From Silene latifolia (Eukaryota; Streptophyta; Magnoliopsida; Caryophyllales; Caryophyllaceae), in assembly GCF_048544455.1 (NCBI RefSeq), contig NC_133536.1, positions 198,279,325-198,343,324 on the forward strand: a stretch of 64,000 bases of DNA, in the 5' to 3' direction. Position numbers and translations under genes: made by a program. A model generated the notes under the pieces. That model saw only the letters and a list, made by a program, of their open reading frames with translations, ran no database searches and was not told the origin of the DNA. The first letter of the stretch is position 1, and each line of letters starts with the position of its first letter. Below are positions 1 through 9,637 of the stretch, one piece after another.

Positions 1-1139
1 AAAGTGGAAGAACGTAAAAGTAAATGAACAAACAAACGACATTTTTAAAAATTGGTTCAAATTTCTACTCCGAGGCCTACGTCCAACCGTTATTTTATTG
101 TTTGTTTAGAAATTTACTCAAACTTACTAAACCCCTTACAATGAAAATAACTCGCCAACCTACTCCGGTTGCACTCAAACTTAAAGCTACTCCGCTTCAA
201 GAGTTTATGGGTTCTATCTCAAGGTGTTACAGAATCTTGAATCTCAAGAGTTCACTTAAATGAACATGGAGATTACAATGAAGATCTAACACGAGAATCA
301 TGGAACAAACTCATCATGTCACAAAGATCAAAATCGATACTTGGAGGTTTTACAGCCTTTTTCGAAAACAATTTTGAAGACTTAAAATCAGAAAAACGTT
401 TTGCAAATACTTGAAGAACAAAGTTTTCAATGCACAAATGATTTGCAAGGTTTTTACAATAAATGCTTTTGAAGTCTTGAGAAATAAATGTGACTAAGAC
501 ACTCTATTTATAGTGGATTTAGTCTTAGGTAAGTACACTTTGAAAAATTAAATCCAATATAAAAATGATAGCTTTGAGTGATGGTAAGTGTTAGACTTGT
601 AGGCTTAGGGCTTAAGAAATCAGAAAACTTAAGCTTCTACACTCAACATGTGACAATTTACCGAAATGGCAAAAAGCCTTTCTTACTTTAGAAGTTTGAC
701 AAGTCTTCTTTGCCATTTTGGTAAAAGGTGTTTGCACAAATCTAGAGGCTTAGTCAAGTGGGCTTGTGACTCCAAAATTTGATTGTTTTCAAGTTTACGA
801 AAATTCAAATGTTTAAGGTTTAAAGTTTGCAAAGTTTTGACACTTAAAAACATTTGGACGAAAACTCCTCCGTATGATAGTACCGAAACCACGGTGACAA
901 ATGCAGACCGTTGCATGGTTTTGCCATTACTTGACTTAGATGAGAATGTTACACTTACTCTTACATATATCGACTAAGGCTTTGGAAAGTATCATTGTCT
1001 TGACTTCCTTGAATGACTTGATCATCTTGAATCATTGTTGAAAGTCCATTTGATTGCTTCATTCACTAATTATTTCAACTAAGAGCAAACAATCAAATAA
1101 CAAGGGGACTTGGCATCATCAATCTAATGTGTTCTAACA
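1..1139 (-). repeat. 3' LTR of the copia element (cut by window edge)
   Basis: Matches 9868-11010 with a few small differences. It ends on the plus strand with GTTCTAACA at 1139, the complement of the LTR start TGTTAGAAC. The internal polypurine tract follows directly. A TATA box copy is at 504-512. Confidence 0.93.
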
Positions 1140-1151
1140 AATTCCCCCTTT
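1140..1151 (-). other. Polypurine tract
   Basis: On the minus strand AAAGGGGGAATT directly precedes the 3' LTR. This is the usual site of second-strand priming in LTR retrotransposons. Confidence 0.85.
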
Positions 1152-1553
1152 GATGATGACAAGTCCAAACATGTGTGATATTCCCCCTTAGCCCATGGTT
1201 AGTCGGTCTTTGGTCAATTTCAACATAAACATAATTAATAAACATGATCAAGGTATTCGAAAGGTGCAACATGCTTGGCCAAAGTAAAACATCTAATCAT
1301 GGAAGCTAAGACATAATTAAGGTGGACGTTAGCCTAAGGGTTAGAAGATCACACATGGCATAATTAAACTACTTCCCCCTCTTGACATCATCAAAGGAGG
1401 AGAAAACATGTTCAAAAGGCAAGCAACACGATTAAAACACACGCAAATAGTTCAAGCAAGATAAAAACAAACAACCGAAGGTGCAAGAGAGTGTCTTAAA
1501 ACAAAACAAAGAGCCAAAGTTCAAGAGGAGAAACGGGTTAAAGAGGCATGAGT
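1152..1553 (-). other. 3' untranslated internal region of the copia element
   Basis: No ORF is visible. It lies between the stop of the second accessory ORF and the polypurine tract. A further C-rich stretch near 1373-1380 resembles a second polypurine tract on the minus strand. Confidence 0.6.
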
Positions 1554-2642
1554 TTAGGAGGCATTCTGAAGACGTTCAAGGAGATCTTCATTCATGGTGC
1601 GAAGATCACCAACTTCATCCCTCAACTTGCCCTGTTCTTTGACCAGCCGATTCACAATCCCAAGGAGCTCATCCAACTTTGCTAGGACCACACCCATTTC
1701 AACGGTAGAACCCACTGTAGAACCCGACTGATTCTTCCTTTCCAATTTGCCATTCTTAATCTCCAAGTTCATCCGAGAAAGAAGACCCGGTGTCATCTCA
1801 TCACTCAATTTCTCAATTGCAGGGCTTCCCTTCAACACTAACCCCTCCCTCATAAAAATTATCGAGAGCCACATACCATAAGGAACTACGGCATTTTTGT
1901 CAAAGTTGCCGCTTTGGAACTCAGTGGACATCTCGAGTATTCGGTGAAACATAAGGCGAGGAAGGTTAATGGGTTTGTGCTTAACAATGTGATGAATTAG
2001 GAGCATGTCAAGAAGAGAACATCGCCCACGGCTGTTGTTGGAAGGGACAAGGTTACGAAAAACCAGGTTAAAGATGAACCGGATGGGTGCGGTTAATTCA
2101 AAGGCATATATGTTGGTAGGGCCATCATCATCATGAGGTCGAAGAACCTTCATGACCTGGGTAGAGGTAACCTCATCAATTTCGCCCCAATCACGTTTGG
2201 GGAAGGAGGTAAGCCCGACATTACAAATATCAAGATGAGCAGCAAGTTGGTCGATGGTTAGGACAAAGGGTTTCTGATTGATAAAGGCTGAGAGAGTTCC
2301 AGATTCAACATCTACCTTGACTGTTGCATAGAATTGGATGACTTCGGACAAGTACATGGGGCTATATTTGTCCAACAGATTCACCCAACCCTGTGCATAC
2401 ATGGCCTCTTTGAAATATTTATAAGCAGGAGAGGTGTCATACCAAGATTTCTTATAACGACGTCCACTGTGGAAGCAACAAAGCAGCATACCGTGGCATA
2501 TCTTGAAGATCTCCTCCGGGAGATCAAGAGAATTGAGATGGTTGAGGATATCATTCTTGAATGATTCGGCAAAAGGAGCAATAACAAGGTCCATGCATGT
2601 GTTGAGAGGCACCTTCTCCTCAATGATCTCATCCTCGCTCAT
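1554..2642 (-). CDS. Accessory ORF 2 of the copia element (plant transposon-associated protein)
   Basis: A 362-aa ORF starting at an ATG at 2642, the last ORF before the 3' LTR. Its middle (about residues 60-250, with segments such as KYSPMYLSEVIQFYATVKV and LLIHHIVKHKPINLPRLMF) resembles the putative plant transposon protein domain found as an extra ORF in several plant copia and gypsy elements; I recognise this by look, not by search. The last 60 residues (KLDELLGIVNRLVKEQGKL) have the heptad pattern of a coiled coil. No signal peptide or membrane segment is visible, so an envelope role is not supported. It overlaps the end of accessory ORF 1 by 14 nt in a different frame. It may be translated separately or may be the C-terminal half of a protein split by a frameshift. 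Function unknown; nucleic-acid binding or silencing suppression are guesses. Confidence 0.75.
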   Translation of the reverse strand: MSEDEIIEEKVPLNTCMDLVIAPFAESFKNDILNHLNSLDLPEEIFKICHGMLLCCFHSGRRYKKSWYDTSPAYKYFKEAMYAQGWVNLLDKYSPMYLSEVIQFYATVKVDVESGTLSAFINQKPFVLTIDQLAAHLDICNVGLTSFPKRDWGEIDEVTSTQVMKVLRPHDDDGPTNIYAFELTAPIRFIFNLVFRNLVPSNNSRGRCSLLDMLLIHHIVKHKPINLPRLMFHRILEMSTEFQSGNFDKNAVVPYGMWLSIIFMREGLVLKGSPAIEKLSDEMTPGLLSRMNLEIKNGKLERKNQSGSTVGSTVEMGVVLAKLDELLGIVNRLVKEQGKLRDEVGDLRTMNEDLLERLQNAS

Positions 2643-3645
2643 TTATGCTCGGTAAATCCCGTTGATAACGAGCCCTTTTGGGTGCTTTTGATTTTGATCC
2701 GGATCCCCTTTTTCTTTGGGTAACCTTGGGTTTTGGAGGGGATGCCTCCGGGGTCACATCCTCGTCATCATCACCAAATATTTCAAGCATCTTTCTCTTG
2801 GACCGGGTTCGCGATGCGGGTTTTGAGAATAATGGGTCAAACCCATCATCAATCACCATGGTGGCATCACCAAAGTCCTCAACATCAACCACCACTTCAA
2901 CATTCTCCTTCTCCGTTGAATCAGTTTTTGGATCTTCATTAGCATTGGAACCAATTTCCCTTTCAACAGTGGAAGCCACCGTTGCATCAATCTCACTCCT
3001 CTCATCCTTCTCTAATGCTTCACTCACCAAATCTTTTAAGAGCACATCATCATCATTATCTTTAACAACATCTTTCTTATCGTCACTCTTCTCCTTCATT
3101 TCTTTTGAATCCCCTTCATTCTCTTTTGATGTTTCCTCACTTTCCTTTTCTTTGTCTTCCTCTAATTTTTTCTCACTTTCTTTTAATTTTTCTGATTTTT
3201 CCTCACTTTCTTTTGATTTTTCTTTGTTTCCCTCTGATTTTTCCTTACTTTCTTTTCCCTCTTTTGATTTCTCACCTTCAAGTTCCCCCTCTTTCATCTC
3301 ACTTGAGTGATCTCCCTTTTCACTTGTTTCGACAACATCACTTGATTTTTGAATGTCTTCATCCTTTTTGGTTGTCTTAGAACCGGAGTTCTCTTCATCG
3401 GTATCAATGTCCACTTCAGCATTTAGTTGGAGAGAAATAGGAGGATTCCTACTTCTTCCACCTCTGCCACGACCACCGCCCTTTTTGGCGGTTGTCTTCT
3501 TTCGTGCAACAGTTGGTTTGGCAGTGGCAGAGATGATTTCATCGGGTTTTGCAGCGGTTTTGGGAGCCATCTTTTTCTTGGCAATGAATTTTGGATTGAA
3601 GGTATTTCTGAGTTGAAGTAATTCTTTTGAAAGTCTTGGAGGCAT
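2629..3645 (-). CDS. Accessory ORF 1 of the copia element (basic/acidic low-complexity protein)
   Basis: A 338-aa ORF from an ATG at 3645. The N-terminal 70 residues are strongly basic with a KKGGGRGRGGRSR run typical of RNA or DNA binding and nuclear targeting. Residues about 90-210 are a Lys/Glu/Ser-rich stretch (repeats of KESEEKSEKLKESEKKLEE type), likely disordered or a charged single helix. The C-terminus is again basic (RTRSKRK, TQRKRGSGSKSKAPKRARYQ), like bipartite nuclear localisation signals. No catalytic motif is seen. The stop lies 14 nt inside accessory ORF 2, and the overlap is a one-step frame change, so the two may have been one protein of about 700 aa. Nuclear, nucleic-acid-binding function is inferred from composition only. 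Confidence 0.7.
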   Translation of the reverse strand: MPPRLSKELLQLRNTFNPKFIAKKKMAPKTAAKPDEIISATAKPTVARKKTTAKKGGGRGRGGRSRNPPISLQLNAEVDIDTDEENSGSKTTKKDEDIQKSSDVVETSEKGDHSSEMKEGELEGEKSKEGKESKEKSEGNKEKSKESEEKSEKLKESEKKLEEDKEKESEETSKENEGDSKEMKEKSDDKKDVVKDNDDDVLLKDLVSEALEKDERSEIDATVASTVEREIGSNANEDPKTDSTEKENVEVVVDVEDFGDATMVIDDGFDPLFSKPASRTRSKRKMLEIFGDDDEDVTPEASPPKPKVTQRKRGSGSKSKAPKRARYQRDLPSINERG

Positions 3646-4012
3646 TTTAAGAGAGAGGAGAAAAAGGAAGGTTAATGGCGGTTTTGGTTTTGGGAATCCG
3701 AAAAAGGTAAGGGTGGTTGTTTATTTAGTGGGTAATAGGAAGCATTTAGTGGAAACATGGATATAAATGATGGGTTGGTGTAATTAATCTAGGTGAAGGG
3801 ACGGTTGAGTGTTGATAGAGTGAGGCTAGGGTGTAGGTTTTTAGGAGTGATGGGACATAAAGTTATTTTGGAAGCTCAATGCAAAAACAACTCAAGTGCA
3901 CTCATACGGTTGTCAGTCACATTTGTTCGACATTTGCATGCATTCTACCATATTAACTAACATTTAATTGCATGTAAATCCTCCTTCTAATCAATCATTG
4001 GAAAGACATAAT
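3646..4012 (-). other. Non-coding spacer between pol and the accessory ORFs
   Basis: No ORF. It would be the leader of a subgenomic or spliced message for the accessory ORFs if one exists. No clear TATA box or splice acceptor stands out. Confidence 0.5.
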
Positions 4013-5524
4013 TTAATTTAGCGGTATGTCACCTAATAAACCAATTTCCGACCGAAGTCTTTCGAATTGTTCTCTTTCTAACGGTTTTGTAAGAATGTCC
4101 GCAATTTGATTTTCCGTTTTACAAAAGCTTAGACAAATATGACCTTTCTCAACTTGATCACGTAAAAAATGATGTCGTATGTCAATGTGTTTAGTTCGTG
4201 AGTGTTGTATAGGATTCTTTGATATATTAATTGCACTAGTATTGTCACAAAAAATAGGGGTAGTCTCGAAAGTAAGGCCATAATCATGCAATTGTTGACG
4301 TACCCAAAGAATTTGTGCACAACATAGAGCGGCACTCACATATTCGCTTTCGGCCGTGGACAATGCAACGGTGTTTTGTTTCTTCGAAGCCCATGAAATG
4401 AGACACGGTCCTAGGAAAGTAGCAATGCCCGAGGTGCTTTTCCTATCCAATGTATCACCGGCATAGTCCGCATCCGAAAAACCTACAAGATCAAGTTCGT
4501 AGTGAGTTGGGTACCAAAGATATAGCCCTTGTGTTCCAATCAAATACCTAAAAATCCGTTTGACGGCTTTGAAATGAGATTCTTTAGGATTTGCTTGGAA
4601 ACGGGCACAAGCACACACACTAAATTGTATGTCGGGTCGACTAGCGGTTAAGTAAAGTAAGGAACCGATCATACCTCGATATACCTTTTCACTAATGCTC
4701 TTACCGTTTTCGTCTTTGTCAAGCTTGACTTTAGACACCATTGGTGTAGGCATAGGATTAGAATTAGTCAACCCAAACTTACTTAGCATTTCTTTTAAGT
4801 ACTTTTGTTGATGAATCATCGTTCCATTCTCACATTGTTTGATTTGAAGACCAAGAAAGAATCCAAGTTCTCCCATCATACTCATTTCAAATTCCAAAGT
4901 CATCAAATCAGAAAAGTACTTATAAAGAACATTGTTAGTTGCACCAAAAATAATGTCATCGACATATACTTGCACAAGCAACAGTTCATCTCCTTGTGAC
5001 TTGATAAACAACGTTTTATCCACGGACCCACGTATGAAACCATTTTCCAATAGAAACTTTGAAAGCCTATCATACCAAGCCCTAGGAGCCTGTTTTAAAC
5101 CATAGAGTGCTTTATCTAGTTTAAAAACGTGGTTGGGAAACTCGTTGTTTATAAAGCCCAGAGGTTGTTCAACAAACACTTCTTCATCAAGGTATCCATT
5201 TAAAAATGCGGTTTTGACATCCATTTGAAAAAGCTTTATACCTTGAAAAGACGCAAAAGCTACAAGCATTCGTATGGCTTCAAGCCTAGCTACCGGTGCA
5301 AAGGTTTCATCGTAATCAATTCCTTCTTGTTGGTTAAAACCTTGCACCACTAGTCTAGCTTTATTCCTTACGATTTCTCCAACATCATCTAGCTTATTGC
5401 GAAAGACCCACCGTGTACCAATTACGATGCGTTGGGAGGGCCTAGGGACAATATGCCATACCTTGTTCCTTTCAAATTGCTCCAATTCCTCTTGCATTGC
5501 AATCATCCAAAGATTCATCGTCAA
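4013..5524 (-). CDS. pol: pol 3' part: reverse transcriptase and RNase H
   Basis: An open frame of about 503 residues. RT begins with MQEELEQFERNKVW, contains QMDVKTAFLNGYL and the catalytic YVDDIIFG, and is followed by the copia RNase H with SDADYAGD, LSTAESEY and CDNTSA, ending in ADILTKPLERE. All the expected RT and RNase H blocks are present. The frame opens at a TTG, with the first ATG at 5518, but it has no real start of its own. It overlaps the protease-integrase frame by about 50 nt in another frame, where intact relatives read straight through. I read this as a single small frame-breaking indel near 5500-5524. It copies element RNA into DNA in virus-like particles. Confidence 0.92.
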   Translation of the reverse strand: MTMNLWMIAMQEELEQFERNKVWHIVPRPSQRIVIGTRWVFRNKLDDVGEIVRNKARLVVQGFNQQEGIDYDETFAPVARLEAIRMLVAFASFQGIKLFQMDVKTAFLNGYLDEEVFVEQPLGFINNEFPNHVFKLDKALYGLKQAPRAWYDRLSKFLLENGFIRGSVDKTLFIKSQGDELLLVQVYVDDIIFGATNNVLYKYFSDLMTLEFEMSMMGELGFFLGLQIKQCENGTMIHQQKYLKEMLSKFGLTNSNPMPTPMVSKVKLDKDENGKSISEKVYRGMIGSLLYLTASRPDIQFSVCACARFQANPKESHFKAVKRIFRYLIGTQGLYLWYPTHYELDLVGFSDADYAGDTLDRKSTSGIATFLGPCLISWASKKQNTVALSTAESEYVSAALCCAQILWVRQQLHDYGLTFETTPIFCDNTSAINISKNPIQHSRTKHIDIRHHFLRDQVEKGHICLSFCKTENQIADILTKPLEREQFERLRSEIGLLGDIPLN

Positions 5525-7289
5525 GGCTACTTTGTGACATGGTCAGTTCGATTTTTGAGATGAAGGCATTGTGTGCACAGAAATTTTGAAGCGATGATCT
5601 GGTTTTTATTCCAGAGGTTAGGTCACTGGTTAAGTTTGATAGGGGATGTGAGCTTTGGTGTTTCCATTTCTTGGGGATAAGTGAGTTAGAAGATTCGATT
5701 TGTTCGTCTGCAACAGTAGAGGGGACTGTTGCATGAGGAATGTTTGAAGGAGGTGATTGTGATTCGTTTATGATTAGATTGGGCTGTTCTTCACCATCCT
5801 TGTTCCCCCTGGATGAGGTAGCATCATCTTGTGTAGGAGGACGATTAGTTCCCCCTGAATTTTGCACATCCTCCTCATGCAACAGTGGTTCCAACTGTTG
5901 CTCAGCTTCTTCTACCACTTGATCCATTTCATGCCGTATCATACCAATCTCAAAATCATCATCATATTCATCATCCTCATCATCAACCTGTGTGTTTGAC
6001 ACAAAAAGACTAGATTCGTCAAATATTACATGAACGCTTTCTTCCATTTTCATAGTCCTTTTGTTATAGACTTTATATGCTTTACTATGATCGGAATAAC
6101 CAACAAAAACTCCTTCATCACTACGAGCATCAAATTTGCCAAGGTTGTCTTTTCCATTATTGTGCACAAAGCATTTACTACCAAAGCATTTTAAATGTGA
6201 AAGATTAGGTTTTCTTCCTCGTAGTAGTTCATAGGGAGTTTTCTCAATGATTTTTCTAATCATGACACGGTTGTAAATATAACAAGATGTGTTTACGGCT
6301 TCGGCCCAAAAGTTCTTGGGAACCTTAGAGCTAATGAGCATGGTCCGAGCCATATTTTCAAGAGTTCGATTCATTCGTTCCACAACCCCATTCTGTTGTG
6401 GGGTTCTTGCTGACCAAAAGTTATGACTAACACCATAGTCATTACAATAGGACTCAAATGACGAGTTCTCAAACTCGGTTCCATGATCGGATCTTAAGGA
6501 GACAAGTTTATATCCAAATTTGTTTTGAACCTTTTTGACCCAAATTAAGAACTCATCAAATGTTTGATCCTTAGAACTTAAGAAGAGAAGCCAAACAAAT
6601 CTTGTGAAGTCATCTACAATGACACAAATAAAACGACTTCCACCTCTACTCACAACTCGCATGGGACCACATAAATCAATATGAATGAGTTCAAGAGGTA
6701 AGGAGGTGCTAACAACCTTTTTGGATTTAAAAGAGCACTTAACTTGTTTTCCTTTAACACAATCATCGCAAAGTGATTTAAATTCAAATTTAATGTTAGG
6801 AATGCCGTCAACTAGATCAAGTTTCTTAAGGGTGTTAAGTGTCTTAGCATTTACATGACCAAGTCGTTTGTGCCAAAGCCAAGGGTCGTCGTTCTTTTGA
6901 ACACTCATGCATGATAGTGATTGACCCGACAATGCATACAAGTTAGTCATATAGACGTCTTTAACACGTTTACCTTCAAGTATGAGTTCTCTAGTTTTAC
7001 CATTGATGATTCTACATTCACTAGCAAGAAATTCAACAATATTACCTCGATCACAAAGTTGTGAAATGCTCAAGAGATTGTGTTTCAAACCTTTGACAAG
7101 CAACACTTTGTCCACGCATAATGACCTTGACTTACCAACCTTTCCAATACCAATGATTTCACCTTTCTTGTTGTCGCCAAAAGTCACCATGCCACCATCG
7201 TAGGCTTCTAGCGAGAGGAATTGGTTTTCATCTTCCGTCATGTGACGAGAGCATCCACTGTCTAAGTACCAATTGCTGCTGCCCCTCAC
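5472..7289 (-). CDS. pol: pol 5' part: aspartic protease and integrase
   Basis: A 605-residue open frame. The first residues (SNWYLDSGCSRHMTED) hold the DSG aspartic protease site. GAG-pre-integrase follows with the zinc motif HKRLGH...CDDC (about residues 140-180). The integrase core has D in IHIDLCGP, D in SDHGTEF and E in QQNGVVERMNRT, the DDE triad. Residues about 440-600 are a variable acidic linker to RT that contains two of the 9-7-9 dyads. Gag ends 17 nt upstream in another frame, so pol needs frameshifting, splicing or an internal start; TTTCTTATAG just before the frame resembles a splice acceptor. The frame ends in an aberrant tail after the break near 5510. Confidence 0.9.
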   Translation of the reverse strand: MRGSSNWYLDSGCSRHMTEDENQFLSLEAYDGGMVTFGDNKKGEIIGIGKVGKSRSLCVDKVLLVKGLKHNLLSISQLCDRGNIVEFLASECRIINGKTRELILEGKRVKDVYMTNLYALSGQSLSCMSVQKNDDPWLWHKRLGHVNAKTLNTLKKLDLVDGIPNIKFEFKSLCDDCVKGKQVKCSFKSKKVVSTSLPLELIHIDLCGPMRVVSRGGSRFICVIVDDFTRFVWLLFLSSKDQTFDEFLIWVKKVQNKFGYKLVSLRSDHGTEFENSSFESYCNDYGVSHNFWSARTPQQNGVVERMNRTLENMARTMLISSKVPKNFWAEAVNTSCYIYNRVMIRKIIEKTPYELLRGRKPNLSHLKCFGSKCFVHNNGKDNLGKFDARSDEGVFVGYSDHSKAYKVYNKRTMKMEESVHVIFDESSLFVSNTQVDDEDDEYDDDFEIGMIRHEMDQVVEEAEQQLEPLLHEEDVQNSGGTNRPPTQDDATSSRGNKDGEEQPNLIINESQSPPSNIPHATVPSTVADEQIESSNSLIPKKWKHQSSHPLSNLTSDLTSGIKTRSSLQNFCAHNAFISKIELTMSQSSLDDESLDDCNARGIGAI

Positions 7290-7305
7290 TAATGCCTATA
7301 AGAAA

Positions 7306-9576
7306 TCAAACATTTAGTTTAGGAACCCAAACAAGTTTGGGCTCCTTCTTGACAACGACCTTTTTGACTTCTTCTTTCTTTATCCACACTTGTTTAGCAT
7401 TCTTAGTGTTTCTTTCTAAGTCACGGACTCTTTTGTCACAACCATTAAACTCATGACCTATTTTGCCACAATAGTTACAAATGATGTACTCGGAAGACCA
7501 AAGATACTTTCTTCTTCTAAGTCGGGTTTGACTTGGATCCTGGTTTCGAGTGCAACAGTGTGTGCTACTGTTGCATTTGAAACCAAGTCCAGCATTCTTT
7601 GCAAATTTTTCATATTCTTGTGATTGTTTCAAGAGAAACTCCAAAACATTCTGACTTCCTTCCCATTTTAAGTAGAACATCTTAGCCTCATCAAGCTCTT
7701 TAGTTAATGTTTCGATTTTAGCAAGATGATTAAGATTTAATTTACCTAAATTGTCAAACGCTTGTTTTGCAAGTCTTGCTTCATCACTAAGTAACATCCC
7801 AATTTGTTCCAATTGTTTATTATCTCTTTGACATAATTTGAGGTCAGCTAGAAGAGTGTCACGTTCCTTAGTTAAAGAAGACACTAATTCCGTGAGAGTA
7901 TCTATTTCTTTTCTCGAATCAGATGCCACAGTAGAAACCTCTGTGGCATGAGTCTGTTCAGCTTTCTTTAACATCTCATTTTGAGCAAGAAGGTCATCAT
8001 TTAGTTTTTGAGCTCGTTCTAAGGCACTTTTGATATGACTAGACTCATCATTTAACATTTCAGCAATCTTAACAAGATCATCTTTTTCGTTGTGACAAGT
8101 AGCTAAGTCAATCAAAAGTTGGTCACGTTCTTGTGTTAGTGATGACACATTTCCTTTAGAACTGGATGCAACATTACAAGGATCTGTTACACTGGTTTCA
8201 TCAACTTTGTTGGCTAAAAACAAGTTTTGTTTTCGAAGTTTTTTGATTTCTTTTTCAAGACCCAACATGGAACTAGGTTGATCATTCTCATTTAGACTTT
8301 CTTTAAGAACTACATTTTCCTCAGCTATGTCCTCAATTTCGATTTGCATAGCTTCCAACTTATTAGTTTGGAGACGACACTTATCTATGAATTGATCTAG
8401 GAGGAGACAAACTTTGTCTTTAGAGAAAGATCGAACCTTTTTCTTGAGCTTAATTACCTCATGGTCTGAATCAGAGTCTGAATCCACGGAGTGAGCCATA
8501 AGACACTTGATGTCTTCTTTCTTTGATGATTTGGAAGTATTTTTTGAGGAACTAGACGAGATGCTAAGTTTGGCGTCTAATTCATCCTCAAGGACATCGT
8601 CCTCTTCAGAATCAGACATGCCCCAAATAGCGGTCATTACCTTGTTTTTGTAATCACGTTTTGCAAAGTCACGTTTTTCCTTAGATTTGATATCGTTCCA
8701 CTTTGGGCATTCTTTGATTTGGTGACCTTTATCACCACATTTAAAGCAACCAACAGTGGAGTTAGATCTTCTCTTAGGAAAACGGCGTTTACTAGAGTTG
8801 TTGCTATACCTTTGAGAGTTTCGACCATTGATCATGCCAACAATGTTTTTAGTGAACATTGCAAACTCATCATCTTCATCCTCCTCATCACTTGAGAGAG
8901 CATTAAGAGCGAGTCCTTTCCCTTTAGAGCTTTCACTAGAACGCTTCATGAGAGTTAACTCATGAGCCATAAGTGAGCCCATAAGTTCATCAAGGGTGAG
9001 CAATGAAAGGTCCTTAGCTTCCTCAATAGCCGTAACCTTCGGTTGCCACTTTTCAGTTAGGCTACGAAGGATTTTACGGACTAAATCCTCGGATTGAAAA
9101 CTCCTACCTAAACTCTTAAGGTCATTGACAATACTAGAAAAACGTGAAGACAAACTATTAATTGACTCATCTCGGTCCATATTGAACATCTCATATTGTT
9201 GCATGAGAAGATCAATACGATATTTTTTGACTTGTGACGTTCCCTCATAGGCAAGGTTTAGGGTGTCCCAAATCTCTTTGGCCGAAGCACATCCAGATAT
9301 ACGATTAATCTCTTGGTCACCGATCCCATATTGAAGAATGGACATGGCCTTAGAGTTTTTCTCGATTTTCTTATAGTCGGCCTCAACATACTTATCCTCA
9401 CTTTTCAAGGAGTTAGTGCCATCAGCATTAGTCAATTCGATTTTGAGGGGACCCTTTTGAATGATTAACCAACATTCATAGTCCGCACTTTTGACATAGT
9501 GCTCCATGCGATGTTTCCACCAGGCATAGTTTTCTCCCTTGAAAATGGGATACTTAGTGTGTTTTGAATCGTCCAT
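7306..9576 (-). CDS. gag: gag polyprotein with two zinc knuckles and long coiled coil
   Basis: A 756-aa ORF from ATG at 9576, 47 nt after the primer-binding site. Residues 1-210 are the copia Gag core (YPIFKGENYAWWKHRMEHY at the start). A CCHC zinc knuckle CFKCGDKGHQIKEC lies at 277-290. Residues about 370-680 are coiled coil with an internal duplication: two blocks starting SSLTQERDQLL and SSLTKERDTLL, each about 100 residues. A second knuckle CNYCGKIGHEFNGC is at 700-713, and the tail is Lys/Val-rich. Unusually long for copia Gag but in line with the SIRE group. It builds the virus-like particle and binds element RNA. Three dyads (7551, 7924, 8167) lie in its C-terminal half. Confidence 0.93.
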   Translation of the reverse strand: MDDSKHTKYPIFKGENYAWWKHRMEHYVKSADYECWLIIQKGPLKIELTNADGTNSLKSEDKYVEADYKKIEKNSKAMSILQYGIGDQEINRISGCASAKEIWDTLNLAYEGTSQVKKYRIDLLMQQYEMFNMDRDESINSLSSRFSSIVNDLKSLGRSFQSEDLVRKILRSLTEKWQPKVTAIEEAKDLSLLTLDELMGSLMAHELTLMKRSSESSKGKGLALNALSSDEEDEDDEFAMFTKNIVGMINGRNSQRYSNNSSKRRFPKRRSNSTVGCFKCGDKGHQIKECPKWNDIKSKEKRDFAKRDYKNKVMTAIWGMSDSEEDDVLEDELDAKLSISSSSSKNTSKSSKKEDIKCLMAHSVDSDSDSDHEVIKLKKKVRSFSKDKVCLLLDQFIDKCRLQTNKLEAMQIEIEDIAEENVVLKESLNENDQPSSMLGLEKEIKKLRKQNLFLANKVDETSVTDPCNVASSSKGNVSSLTQERDQLLIDLATCHNEKDDLVKIAEMLNDESSHIKSALERAQKLNDDLLAQNEMLKKAEQTHATEVSTVASDSRKEIDTLTELVSSLTKERDTLLADLKLCQRDNKQLEQIGMLLSDEARLAKQAFDNLGKLNLNHLAKIETLTKELDEAKMFYLKWEGSQNVLEFLLKQSQEYEKFAKNAGLGFKCNSSTHCCTRNQDPSQTRLRRRKYLWSSEYIICNYCGKIGHEFNGCDKRVRDLERNTKNAKQVWIKKEEVKKVVVKKEPKLVWVPKLNV

Positions 9577-9622
9577 AACTATAGGATCAACTCTTTGGAT
9601 TTAACCAATATCAAGAGCACAA

Positions 9623-9635
9623 GGCTCTGATACCA
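9623..9635 (-). other. Primer-binding site (initiator Met tRNA type)
   Basis: On the minus strand TGGTATCAGAGCC begins 2 nt after the 5' LTR, the standard site complementary to the 3' end of initiator methionine tRNA in plant LTR elements. Confidence 0.93.
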
Positions 9636-9637
9636 AT

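Noticed and set aside
891-915. Dyad around ACCGTTGCA in the left LTR
   Set aside because: The partner arm is at a different spacing and the two LTRs disagree here.
1554-2642. Envelope-like gene in the copia element
   Set aside because: Position fits, but there is no signal peptide, membrane helix or Cys pattern, so I describe it as an accessory ORF only.
2678-3310. 210-residue Ser/Phe-rich plus-strand frame
   Set aside because: It is the complement of the Lys/Glu/Ser-rich accessory ORF 1; low-complexity coding strands leave long antisense frames.
4364-4388. Another TGCAACGGT half-site
   Set aside because: No complementary arm at 7 bases; it encodes the conserved RNase H VALSTAE block, so chance.
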